From Prolixibacteraceae bacterium (lineage in GTDB: Bacteria; Bacteroidota; Bacteroidia; Bacteroidales; Prolixibacteraceae), in assembly GCA_003450125.1 (NCBI GenBank), contig DMFR01000430.1, forward strand, positions 10,686 to 15,861: a stretch of 5,176 bases of DNA. The letters run 5' to 3'. The notes below the pieces were generated by a model that was not told the DNA's origin, made no database searches, and was given only the letters and a program-made list of their open reading frames with translations. Both the position numbers and the translations under genes were made by a program. Each line of letters opens with the position of its first letter. Position 1 is the stretch's first letter. This document shows positions 1-5,155 of the stretch, in pieces.

Positions 1-41
1 TGTTATAAAACATTGCAGTTCGTAAAGATTAAAAAATTTTA

Positions 42-49
42 TAAATTTG
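42..49 (+). promoter_or_regulatory. Bacteroidota-type -7 promoter element upstream of greA
   Basis: TAAATTTG is a perfect match to the TAnnTTTG -7 consensus of the Bacteroidota primary sigma factor. The expected start of transcription lies a few bases downstream, near 54-57, giving a greA leader of about 70 nt. No convincing TTG-type -33 element stands at the usual 19-21 bp spacing; only a weak GTTCG occurs near 18-22. The surrounding DNA is very AT-rich, so a chance match is possible. The same 8-mer recurs before the antitoxin gene at 1152-1159. Confidence 0.5.
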
Positions 50-53
50 TACC

Positions 54-94
54 AAGAAAGAGTTCCGCAGTGTACGGAATTCTTTTTTGTTTTT
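54..94 (+). terminator. Intrinsic terminator or greA leader attenuator
   Basis: A stem of up to 14 pairs forms between 54-67 and 75-88, with a 7-nt loop CAGTGTA at 68-74. Its core pairs are GTTCCG with CGGAAT, and it has two G-U pairs in all. A T-run follows (T6 at 83-88, G, T5 at 90-94), as in a Rho-independent terminator. It can be read as the terminator of a gene to the left of the window. However, the only good promoter element seen (42-49) would start RNA right at the base of the stem, so it may instead lie inside the greA leader. It precedes the greA ribosome binding site by about 20 bp. Confidence 0.75.
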
Positions 95-112
95 AATATC
101 GTTTTAACAAAG

Positions 113-118
113 AAGGAG
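113..118 (+). promoter_or_regulatory. Ribosome binding site of greA
   Basis: AAGGAG lies 6 bp before the ATG at 125. It is the clearest Shine-Dalgarno sequence at any start in the window and decides the greA start. The alternative in-frame ATG at 47 has no such site, and its extra codons would run through the terminator hairpin. Confidence 0.8.
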
Positions 119-124
119 AAAGTC

Positions 125-598
125 ATGGGTCAGGTTACTTATATAACGGAAGAAGGACTTCGTAAGATGAAAGAAGAGTTGGAACGTTTGACCAAGGTTG
201 AACGCCCGGCGATTTCAAAAGCAATAGGCGAAGCCATTGAAAAAGGGGACATTTCGGAGAATGCCGAATATGATGCGGCAAAGGATGCCCAGGGAATGCT
301 GGAAGCCAAGATTGCCGTATTGAGCGAAAAAATTGCTTCGTCCAGGATTATTGATGAATCCAAGATTGATATCTCCTGTGTTCAGATGTTGAATAAAGTT
401 ACCATTCGTAACAAAATCAACAATTCAACCATGCAGTATATCATTGTCTCGGAACCGGAAGCCAATCTTAAAATCGGCAAAATCTCCATACAAACGCCCA
501 TTGCCAAAGGATTGATGGGCAAGAAAGTGGGAGATGTGGTAGAGATTATGGTGCCTTCAGGAAAAATGCAGTTTGAAATTATTGACATCGCAATGTAA
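125..598 (+). CDS. greA: Transcription elongation factor GreA
   Basis: GreA binds in the secondary channel of RNA polymerase and stimulates cleavage of the 3' end of backtracked RNA, rescuing stalled complexes. The 157-residue product has the usual family length. Residues 1-80 are the N-terminal antiparallel coiled coil. Its tip motif GDISENAEYDAAK (41-53) carries the acidic pair D42 and E45, equivalent to the catalytic-tip Asp and Glu of E. coli GreA. Residues 83-157 form the FKBP-like C-terminal domain, with the typical stretch TPIAKGLMGKKVGDVVEI. The start at 125 is chosen because a strong AAGGAG site precedes it and the protein then begins MGQVTYIT, as expected. It is followed after 8 bp by the HIT gene, so the two are probably co-transcribed. 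Expression may depend on read-through of the hairpin at 54-94. Confidence 0.97.
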   Translation: MGQVTYITEEGLRKMKEELERLTKVERPAISKAIGEAIEKGDISENAEYDAAKDAQGMLEAKIAVLSEKIASSRIIDESKIDISCVQMLNKVTIRNKINNSTMQYIIVSEPEANLKIGKISIQTPIAKGLMGKKVGDVVEIMVPSGKMQFEIIDIAM

Positions 599-606
599 TT
601 TACCCA

Positions 607-1008
607 ATGGCCAGTCTATTCACCAAAATTGTCAACGGAGAAATCCCTGCCTGGAAAGTGGCAGAGGATGAACATTTCCTGGCCTTCCTGGATATTTTCC
701 CGGTAGCCAAGGGTCATACCCTGGTGATTCCTAAAAAGGAAGTGGATTACCTGTTCGATCTGGATGATGAGACCTACGTAGGACTGCAATTGTTTGCAAA
801 AAAAGTAGCCCTTGGTATCCAAAAAGCCATTCCCTGCCAGAAAGTGGGAGTGATGGTCTTAGGCCTGGAAGTGCCTCATGCACACATTCACCTGGTACCC
901 ATGCAGACGGAAGCCGACTTGCTTCATTTCAGCAAAAAACTTAGCCTCAGCAAGGAGGAGATGGCTGAGATAACGGCGGCTATAGCAAAGGAAATCGGGA
1001 GAGAATAA
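607..1008 (+). CDS. HIT (histidine triad) family hydrolase
   Basis: HIT-family proteins are small cytoplasmic nucleotide-binding hydrolases; the HINT branch cleaves phosphoramidates of AMP, and other branches act on dinucleoside polyphosphates. The 133-residue product shows the full fold. The N-terminus SLFTKIVNGEIPAWKVAED is typical. FLDIFPVAKGHTLVIPKK (27-44) forms the nucleotide-binding core. The signature VPHAHIHLVP (89-98) holds the triad H91, H93 and H95, with H93 expected to be the nucleophile. The position after PKK is Glu rather than the His common in HINT proteins. No strong Shine-Dalgarno site precedes the ATG. The gene lies 8 bp after greA, which suggests coupled expression; the true substrate cannot be read from sequence. 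It stops at the edge of the heptamer repeat. Confidence 0.95.
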   Translation: MASLFTKIVNGEIPAWKVAEDEHFLAFLDIFPVAKGHTLVIPKKEVDYLFDLDDETYVGLQLFAKKVALGIQKAIPCQKVGVMVLGLEVPHAHIHLVPMQTEADLLHFSKKLSLSKEEMAEITAAIAKEIGRE

Positions 1009-1009
1009 A

Positions 1010-1044
1010 GTTCAAAGTTTAAAGTTCCAGGTTCAAAGTTTGAG
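1010..1044 (+). repeat. Five-unit heptamer tandem repeat (GTTYAAA type), copy 1
   Basis: Five consecutive 7-bp units begin right after the HIT stop codon: GTTCAAA, GTTTAAA, GTTCCAG, GTTCAAA and GTTTGAG. An 18-bp part (1017-1034) matches the copies at 1706-1723 (reverse strand) and 5156-5173 at 16 of 18 positions. The right part also forms a hairpin, CAGGTTCA (1028-1035) with TGAGCCTG (1041-1048), 8 pairs including one G-U and a 5-nt loop. That hairpin lies just beyond the HIT gene and could protect the 3' end of the greA-HIT mRNA, but no T-run follows, so it is not a classical terminator. No coding role is seen. Confidence 0.8.
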
Positions 1045-1097
1045 CCTGCCCCCGAAAAGTCAATTTACTTAAGTTATTGAAGGGAGTTTTAGAAGGA

Positions 1098-1130
1098 ATG
1101 ATGAATCAGGTCATTAATATTGCGATGTAA
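1098..1130 (+). other. Possible decayed duplicate of the greA 3' end, or a 10-codon ORF
   Basis: An ATG-initiated frame here encodes only MMNQVINIAM and then TAA. Its end resembles the end of GreA (EIIDIAM, TAA). At the DNA level 1110-1134 matches 578-602 at 18 of 25 positions, and all seven differences are transitions. Upstream of that the resemblance fades, and no GreA-like reading continues. It may be a relic of a partial greA duplication, a coincidence of AT-rich sequence, or a leader peptide; AGAAGGA sits directly before the ATG. I cannot decide between these. Confidence 0.25.
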
Positions 1131-1138
1131 CTTAATGA
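1111..1138. promoter_or_regulatory. Candidate toxin-antitoxin operator (inverted repeat)
   Basis: TCATTAA (1111-1117) and TTAATGA (1132-1138) form a perfect 7-bp inverted repeat. The half-site centres are 21 bp apart, about two helical turns, so both halves would face the same side of the helix. It lies just upstream of the -7 element at 1152-1159 and covers the place where a -33 element would sit. Type II antitoxins commonly repress their own operon through such sites. A second, smaller palindrome AAAGCTTT lies at 1170-1177, close to the predicted transcript start. The operator role is inferred from position and symmetry only. Confidence 0.4.
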
Positions 1139-1151
1139 GAGAAATATTCGT

Positions 1152-1159
1152 TAAATTTG
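1152..1159 (+). promoter_or_regulatory. Bacteroidota-type -7 promoter element of the toxin-antitoxin operon
   Basis: TAAATTTG matches the TAnnTTTG consensus exactly and is identical to the element before greA. Transcription would begin near 1164-1168, leaving a leader of about 15-20 nt before the antitoxin ATG at 1183. No clear -33 TTG is found at normal spacing; the nearest is at 1120-1122, too far away. Confidence 0.55.
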
Positions 1160-1182
1160 TTGCATGATTAAAGCTTTCAACT

Positions 1183-1431
1183 ATGAATTCATCTGAAATA
1201 AAATTGGATCTGTTTCGTAAAATTGATAGTCTAGACAATAGTGAGCTAGAGAAAATTTACAATAAGCTTATCGGTTTATTGAATACCGCGACCTTAAATA
1301 AAAGCCCTTTGAACCCCGAGTTAAAAGAAGCGCTCGACGAGGCATTGAATGCCAGTAAAGCGGGAAAAACATATTCACATGAAGAGGTAATGCAAAAAAC
1401 AAAGGAGAAATATTCTAATTTGTTTAAATGA
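1183..1431 (+). CDS. Antitoxin of a type II toxin-antitoxin pair (family not recognised)
   Basis: An 82-residue protein directly before, and overlapping by 4 bp, a ParE/RelE-like toxin gene, which is the classic antitoxin position. I do not recognise a named antitoxin family. Residues 4-33 look like one or two amphipathic helices (SEIKLDLFRKIDSLDNSELE onward), suited to dimerisation. Residues 40-46 (KSPLNPE) look like a flexible linker. Residues 47-82 are charged and helical, with a GKTYSHEEVM motif at 61-70, and could wrap the toxin. No ribbon-helix-helix, Phd or helix-turn-helix motif is obvious, so how it binds DNA is unclear. Like the toxin gene it is AT-rich (1201-1720 is about 33% GC against 46-48% in neighbours), pointing to acquisition. 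The leader is short with no strong Shine-Dalgarno site, as is common in Bacteroidota. Confidence 0.75.
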   Translation: MNSSEIKLDLFRKIDSLDNSELEKIYNKLIGLLNTATLNKSPLNPELKEALDEALNASKAGKTYSHEEVMQKTKEKYSNLFK

Positions 1432-1721
1432 GAACAGTCTTTTGGAACTATTTAGCCATTCGTGATTATCATGAAAACATTGACTATTTATTAAGAAAGT
1501 GGTCTGAGAAAGAGGCCATGACTTTCATTAACGAGGTAGAATCTGTGATTTATAGTTTGGAACAAGGCAATGTAAAATTTAAAGAAAGTGGATATCAGGA
1601 GATTAAACAATGTGTCGTTCGCAAGCAAATCACGCTCTATTACAAACATATTGAAGAAGACAAGATAGAATTACTGCGTTTCTGGAATAATTATCAAGAT
1701 AATAAAAACCTGAAACTTTAA
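1428..1721 (+). CDS. ParE/RelE-superfamily toxin
   Basis: A 97-residue basic protein with the ParE/RelE pattern: an N-terminal strand, then AIRDYHENIDYLLRKWSEKE (9-28), the two-helix hairpin typical of ParE, continuing into a helix (FINEVESVIYSL), then strands around IKQCVVRKQITLYYKH and the closing IELLRFWNNYQD. In this superfamily RelE members cleave mRNA on the ribosome while ParE members poison DNA gyrase. The sequence does not say which applies, though the long helical hairpin favours ParE-like. Its ATG overlaps the antitoxin stop as ATGA, so translation is probably coupled. It appears full-length and undamaged. The last five codons and the stop lie within a dispersed heptamer repeat (1703-1723), so the C-terminus KNLKL may have been supplied by that repeat. 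Confidence 0.88.
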   Translation: MRTVFWNYLAIRDYHENIDYLLRKWSEKEAMTFINEVESVIYSLEQGNVKFKESGYQEIKQCVVRKQITLYYKHIEEDKIELLRFWNNYQDNKNLKL

Positions 1722-1723
1722 AC
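1703..1723 (-). repeat. Heptamer repeat, copy 2, inverted, overlapping the toxin 3' end
   Basis: On the minus strand three units read GTTTAAA, GTTTCAG and the degraded GTTTTTA. The 18-bp core GTTTAAAGTTTCAGGTTT (complement of 1706-1723) is identical, 18 of 18, to 5156-5173, and matches copy 1 at 16 of 18. It contains the TAA stop of the toxin and leaves 6 bp before the ruvC stop, so it fills the gap between the two convergent genes. Confidence 0.8.
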
Positions 1724-1729
1724 TTATTA

Positions 1730-2284
1730 TTATTTAACCCTATCTGGATTCTTCTTTACAAAATCGCCCCAGCTCTTGATTCCTGATTTGGTCACCGGGT
1801 TGCGCATCTGAAGGTAATGGCAAACAGCAACGGCCACAGCATCGGTAGCATCCAATTCCTTGGGAAGTTCATTGAGGCTAAACATATTCTTCAGGAAGAA
1901 GGCTACCTGTTCTTTGGCTGCCCTACCCATACCGGTAATGGACTGCTTCACTTTTAAAGGGGCATATTCAGAAACTGGTATGTTACGGCTTAAGGCAAGA
2001 CCCATGACAATGCCCTGTGCCCTTCCCAATTTAAGCATGGCCTGGATGTCCTTTCCAAAAAAGGGGGATTCAATGGCCAGTTCATCGGGCTGCAAGTCAT
2101 CCAGGAGCAAAACAGTACGGTCAAAAATGCGTCTTAGTTTCTCATAATGGTCAATGGTTCCGGTAGTTTTTATCACGCCCACCTGAAGGATACGTGGTTT
2201 GTTGTCCACCACTTCAATCAATCCGTAGCCCATCACATTGGTGCCGGGGTCAATGCCTAATATTTTAACTGGTTTTTTATCCAT
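1730..2284 (-). CDS. ruvC: Crossover junction endodeoxyribonuclease RuvC
   Basis: RuvC is the Holliday junction resolvase that works with the RuvAB branch-migration motor to cut recombination intermediates symmetrically. The 184-residue product has the RNase H-like fold and all four metal-binding acidic residues: D12 in GIDPGT (10-15), E72 in LAIESPFF (69-76), and D145 and D148 in LDATDAVAVAVCH (144-156). The conserved basic stretch KQSITGMGRAAKEQV (113-127) is present. A C-terminal extension of about 20 residues (SWGDFVKKNPDRVK) goes beyond the E. coli enzyme. It is the last gene of a minus-strand unit, 42 bp after the transporter gene. A one-mismatch -7 element, TACAGTTG at 2303-2296, might give it some expression of its own. 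Its stop is 8 bp from the toxin stop on the other strand, with no visible terminator between. Confidence 0.98.
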   Translation of the reverse strand: MDKKPVKILGIDPGTNVMGYGLIEVVDNKPRILQVGVIKTTGTIDHYEKLRRIFDRTVLLLDDLQPDELAIESPFFGKDIQAMLKLGRAQGIVMGLALSRNIPVSEYAPLKVKQSITGMGRAAKEQVAFFLKNMFSLNELPKELDATDAVAVAVCHYLQMRNPVTKSGIKSWGDFVKKNPDRVK

Positions 2285-2326
2285 GTAGAAATTTTCAACT
2301 GTACTGTTCGCGCAATGGGGTTAAAG

Positions 2327-3199
2327 TTAATGTTTCTGTTGATACCAGATGCCTGAAATGATAAAGGCCAGGCCAATGAAAGTGGTACTATAAATCGTCT
2401 CTCCCAGGATAAAATGAATAAAGATGAGCGAGAGAAAAGGCGAGAGGAAAGTCAGATTGCCCATTTTTGCATTGTTTTGGCTCAATTGCATGGCTTTCAT
2501 CCACAAAATATAGGTTATCCCCAATTCAAACAGTCCGATGTAAATACCCGCTGGAATGCCCTTGGGATCGGGTAAGTGAAAATCTGAAAAAAGAAAAGCA
2601 GCCACCAAAAGGTAAATGAATCCGAAGAAAAAGTTCCAGAACAGCTTGAACATTTCTTCCCGTTTATCCAGAACGCTCAATATCCAAAAGAGAGACCAAA
2701 TTACGCTGCTACCGATAGCCAGCAATGCTCCTGTAACATTGGTATTGGCCATGCCCGACAAGCTTCCCTGGGAGGAAATAAACACCACCCCTACAAAACT
2801 GATAAGTATGGCAATGATGTTGCGGCCTGTAATTTTCTGTTTGAGCAAAGGGGCAGAAAGCAATGCCAGGGTAAGGGGCCAGATCATGTTCAAGGGTTGT
2901 GCCACCTGAGCCGGAAGGAGGCTATAGGCTTTAAAGAGGATCAGGTAATAGGCAAAGGGATTTAAAGCCCCCAGTAAGGCTGACTTTGCCAATCCTGACC
3001 AGCAAACGGAAAACAATTCCTTTAACTTTCCCTGCAGCAGGATGACGACAAAAAAGGTGAGCAATGAAACGGCAGCAGCTGTCAGGATCAGGTACAAGGG
3101 CGAGAGAACCTGCAATCCCAGCTTAAAGGCCGTTGCAACGGTTGACCACAGTAGTACTGAACAGAGTGCATAAATATACGCCTTGGAAATCTGCTTCAT
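2327..3199 (-). CDS. DMT-superfamily transporter with two EamA domains
   Basis: A 290-residue inner-membrane protein with about ten predicted membrane segments, roughly at residues 8-28, 34-56, 70-90, 98-118, 126-143, 155-176, 186-206, 216-234, 247-265 and 270-287. This is the 5+5 duplicated layout of drug/metabolite transporters. The N-terminal EamA repeat begins ALCSVLLWSTVATAFKLGL. The second repeat ends with the familiar GETIYSTTFIGLAFIISGI. Family members export or import amino acids, nucleotides, drugs or other small metabolites; the substrate cannot be predicted here. Its ATG overlaps the stop of the TPR gene by 4 bp (3196-3199), indicating translational coupling. No functional link to ruvC is evident beyond probable co-transcription. 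Confidence 0.93.
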   Translation of the reverse strand: MKQISKAYIYALCSVLLWSTVATAFKLGLQVLSPLYLILTAAAVSLLTFFVVILLQGKLKELFSVCWSGLAKSALLGALNPFAYYLILFKAYSLLPAQVAQPLNMIWPLTLALLSAPLLKQKITGRNIIAILISFVGVVFISSQGSLSGMANTNVTGALLAIGSSVIWSLFWILSVLDKREEMFKLFWNFFFGFIYLLVAAFLFSDFHLPDPKGIPAGIYIGLFELGITYILWMKAMQLSQNNAKMGNLTFLSPFLSLIFIHFILGETIYSTTFIGLAFIISGIWYQQKH

Positions 3200-5073
3200 G
3201 GAGTAGGTGATTTTCCTTCCATCAGCTTATCCACAGGTTTTAAGGGTTCCTGAGTATTTGGACTTTGGGCTTCTTGCAATTTGCGGTATTCATTGCGGCA
3301 ATCCACTACATACACACTTCCCGGATAGTCAGTGAGCATTTTCTTGTAAAGTTCCATGGCCTCAGCTTTCCTGTTCAGCTTGTTCTGATAGAGGTTGGCC
3401 AATTGGAAAAGGGCATCATCGGCCAACATGTCAAAGCTGAAATCTTTCACGATGGAGGCCAGCAAAAGGGCAGCATCTTCATATTTACCTTCTTTTTGAA
3501 AGATGCCCGCTTTACGGAAATTGACATCATCTGTAAGTGAGCTAAAAGAATAGATTTTATTGATCGAATCGAGTACTGCCAAAGCTTCCGGGTAATGGTT
3601 GCGGAACAGATGGAGATCGGCCCTGGCAAATAGTTGAAGCGGAGTTGCAGTAGAGTCTGTTTCCATATTCTCGCTGATAAAAAGGGCTAAGTCCATGGCA
3701 TCGTTGGCAATCAACTTGGAGGTACTAGCTTTCAAGACATCCAGTTGTGCTTTTGCCCACTTGAAATTGCCCATATAATAACCCAGTTTGGCCTTTTTAA
3801 ACTTCACATCATCACCCAGGGAATTGTTCTTATTGCTTTCAATCACTTGGGAATAGGTAATTACGGCATCCCACAGGTTGCCCGAATAGACGTAATCGTC
3901 TGCCAGTTCAGCCTTAATCAAGGTGATTTGCTGCTGATTGACTCCAGGCAATGACAGCGCATTGGTTAATACCTTAATGGCTTCCTCAGACTGATCGAGA
4001 TAAAAGGCCAGTAAATGCGCATATTCAATCTGAAGAGGGGAAGTCTCTGCCGTTATGCCCAGGGTCGCAAATGTCTGTGAGAATTGTTCTTTTACTTCAT
4101 TGGCAGGGGCCAATGGTTGAATACCCGCTGCCACAAAACGTTCGTAATACATGTGCATTCTTTCCTGGCTGGCCATATTGTAGAAGTCACCCTTCTTACC
4201 TTTGGCAATCAGGTAATCGTAGGCCTTAACAGCCTCATCATATTCTTTGTTGGAAGCAGATACATTGGCCATGGCGAAGATATTGCCATCCTCCTTGCCT
4301 GTACGTTTATCCAGTGAGATGGCCTGACGGGTAGCTGCAGAAAAGTTTTTATCCTGGATAAATAACCAGATCAGCAATCGGGTGTAGATGATTTCTCCCG
4401 GGTCCTTTTGGATTTGCTTCAGGATATAGGACTTCATCTGCTTGCTTATCTCCTGGTCATTGTCAATGGACAAAACGGATTGAAGGCTGCTTTTAACAAT
4501 GTCAAGATTGGATTCCTTTTGTTTGGCCCATTCCAGGTATTCTTTGAGCATCAGGTCATAGTTGCGGATATAATAATAGATCCGTGCCAGTTCATAGTTA
4601 TACAAGGCGGGATTTCCTGCCCTGGCCTTTAGATAAACCTTTTCAGCATATTCAAACTCACGACGGTTGATAAATTGGTTCGAAAGGTTCTGGAACTCTG
4701 CCGGATTGTCTGACAAGGAGGCGATTGCCTTCTCATACATCTTCTGAGACTCTGCTGTTTGTCCCTGTGCCTTTTTCAGATAACCCCACTGCACATACCA
4801 ATAAGAGTCAGATGAATTGCCTCGAAGTCCTTTTTTAATTGTTTTCTCGGCTTTGTCATAATCCGGTATACCCAACAAACAGTCGAGGTACACATTCAGA
4901 TACCCTTCCGATTTGGTGGTGGTGTACAATTGTTCGTAAAGCTCTGCAGCCTTTCCATATTCCTTGTTCTGGTAGTATTGACTGGCCAGAATGGACATGT
5001 TTTGAAGGTCCTGTGCCTGTCCAAAAACAAGTACTGGTGCCAACAGAAATATGATCCATACCAAAGTCTTCAT
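3196..5073 (-). CDS. Secreted tetratricopeptide-repeat protein
   Basis: A 625-residue protein beginning MKTLVWIIFLLAPVLVFGQAQ, a clear signal peptide with likely cleavage after G18 or A20. There is no lipobox Cys, so it is probably periplasmic. The rest is a helical-repeat solenoid with TPR-like units near residues 27-51, 90-119, 126-151, 157-182, 264-291, 387-412, 423-448, 479-505, 516-543 and 552-582. The tail 601-625 is Pro-rich and probably disordered. TPR proteins are protein-protein scaffolds; the partner is unknown. The start at 5073 is preferred over an in-frame ATG at 5112 because it begins exactly at the signal peptide, has AGGA just upstream, and lies about 24 bp after a -7 element (5104-5097). 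The upstream ATG would precede that promoter. It is the first gene of the unit with the transporter and ruvC. Residues 418-470 and 512-565 look like an internal duplication. Confidence 0.9.
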   Translation of the reverse strand: MKTLVWIIFLLAPVLVFGQAQDLQNMSILASQYYQNKEYGKAAELYEQLYTTTKSEGYLNVYLDCLLGIPDYDKAEKTIKKGLRGNSSDSYWYVQWGYLKKAQGQTAESQKMYEKAIASLSDNPAEFQNLSNQFINRREFEYAEKVYLKARAGNPALYNYELARIYYYIRNYDLMLKEYLEWAKQKESNLDIVKSSLQSVLSIDNDQEISKQMKSYILKQIQKDPGEIIYTRLLIWLFIQDKNFSAATRQAISLDKRTGKEDGNIFAMANVSASNKEYDEAVKAYDYLIAKGKKGDFYNMASQERMHMYYERFVAAGIQPLAPANEVKEQFSQTFATLGITAETSPLQIEYAHLLAFYLDQSEEAIKVLTNALSLPGVNQQQITLIKAELADDYVYSGNLWDAVITYSQVIESNKNNSLGDDVKFKKAKLGYYMGNFKWAKAQLDVLKASTSKLIANDAMDLALFISENMETDSTATPLQLFARADLHLFRNHYPEALAVLDSINKIYSFSSLTDDVNFRKAGIFQKEGKYEDAALLLASIVKDFSFDMLADDALFQLANLYQNKLNRKAEAMELYKKMLTDYPGSVYVVDCRNEYRKLQEAQSPNTQEPLKPVDKLMEGKSPTP

Positions 5074-5096
5074 TCCTACAATTATAAATTGAACTA

Positions 5097-5104
5097 CAAA
5101 AATA
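5097..5104 (-). promoter_or_regulatory. Bacteroidota-type -7 promoter element of the TPR-transporter-ruvC unit
   Basis: The minus strand reads TATTTTTG, a perfect TAnnTTTG match. Transcription would start near 5090-5093, giving a leader of about 18-20 nt before the ATG at 5073. A -33 TTG at normal spacing is not evident. The position supports the downstream start for the TPR protein. Confidence 0.5.
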
Positions 5105-5155
5105 ACAATCAAAAGCTTACCTGAGGGGTAATTCTCAGATTTATGGAGACAATAG

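Noticed and set aside
47..124. An in-frame ATG at 47 that would extend GreA by 26 residues.
   Set aside because: The extra codons run through a terminator-like hairpin and T-tract, the encoded residues are unlike GreA, and the ATG at 125 has a strong AAGGAG site and the normal family N-terminus.
1028..1048. A hairpin after the HIT gene considered as a Rho-independent terminator.
   Set aside because: The 8-pair stem is real, but it is followed by TGCCCCCGAAAAG without a T-run on either strand. At most it is an mRNA 3'-end stabiliser.
1009..1182. A search for CRISPR, tRNA or a transposon end in the intergenic region.
   Set aside because: There is no spacer-repeat pattern, no cloverleaf-like structure and no transposase. 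The repeats seen are 7-bp tandem units only.
1860..2147. A 95-codon plus-strand reading frame opposite ruvC.
   Set aside because: It is antisense to a fully conserved ruvC, its product resembles nothing known, and no promoter or ribosome binding site precedes it.
2320..2343. A GTTAAA, GTTAAT, GTTTCT, GTTGAT six-base periodicity near the transporter stop.
   Set aside because: The units differ from one another, the period is 6 rather than 7, and most of it is transporter coding sequence. It is probably chance.
2616..2909. A 97-codon plus-strand frame opposite the transporter, and similar frames of 60-91 codons opposite the TPR gene (for example 3265-3540, 4084-4317 and 4408-4632).
   Set aside because: These are shadows of long, well-supported minus-strand genes; their products lack recognisable motifs.
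5074..5112. An in-frame ATG at 5112 adding 13 hydrophobic residues to the TPR protein.
   Set aside because: A typical signal peptide starts at 5073, and the predicted -7 element (5104-5097) would lie inside the extension.
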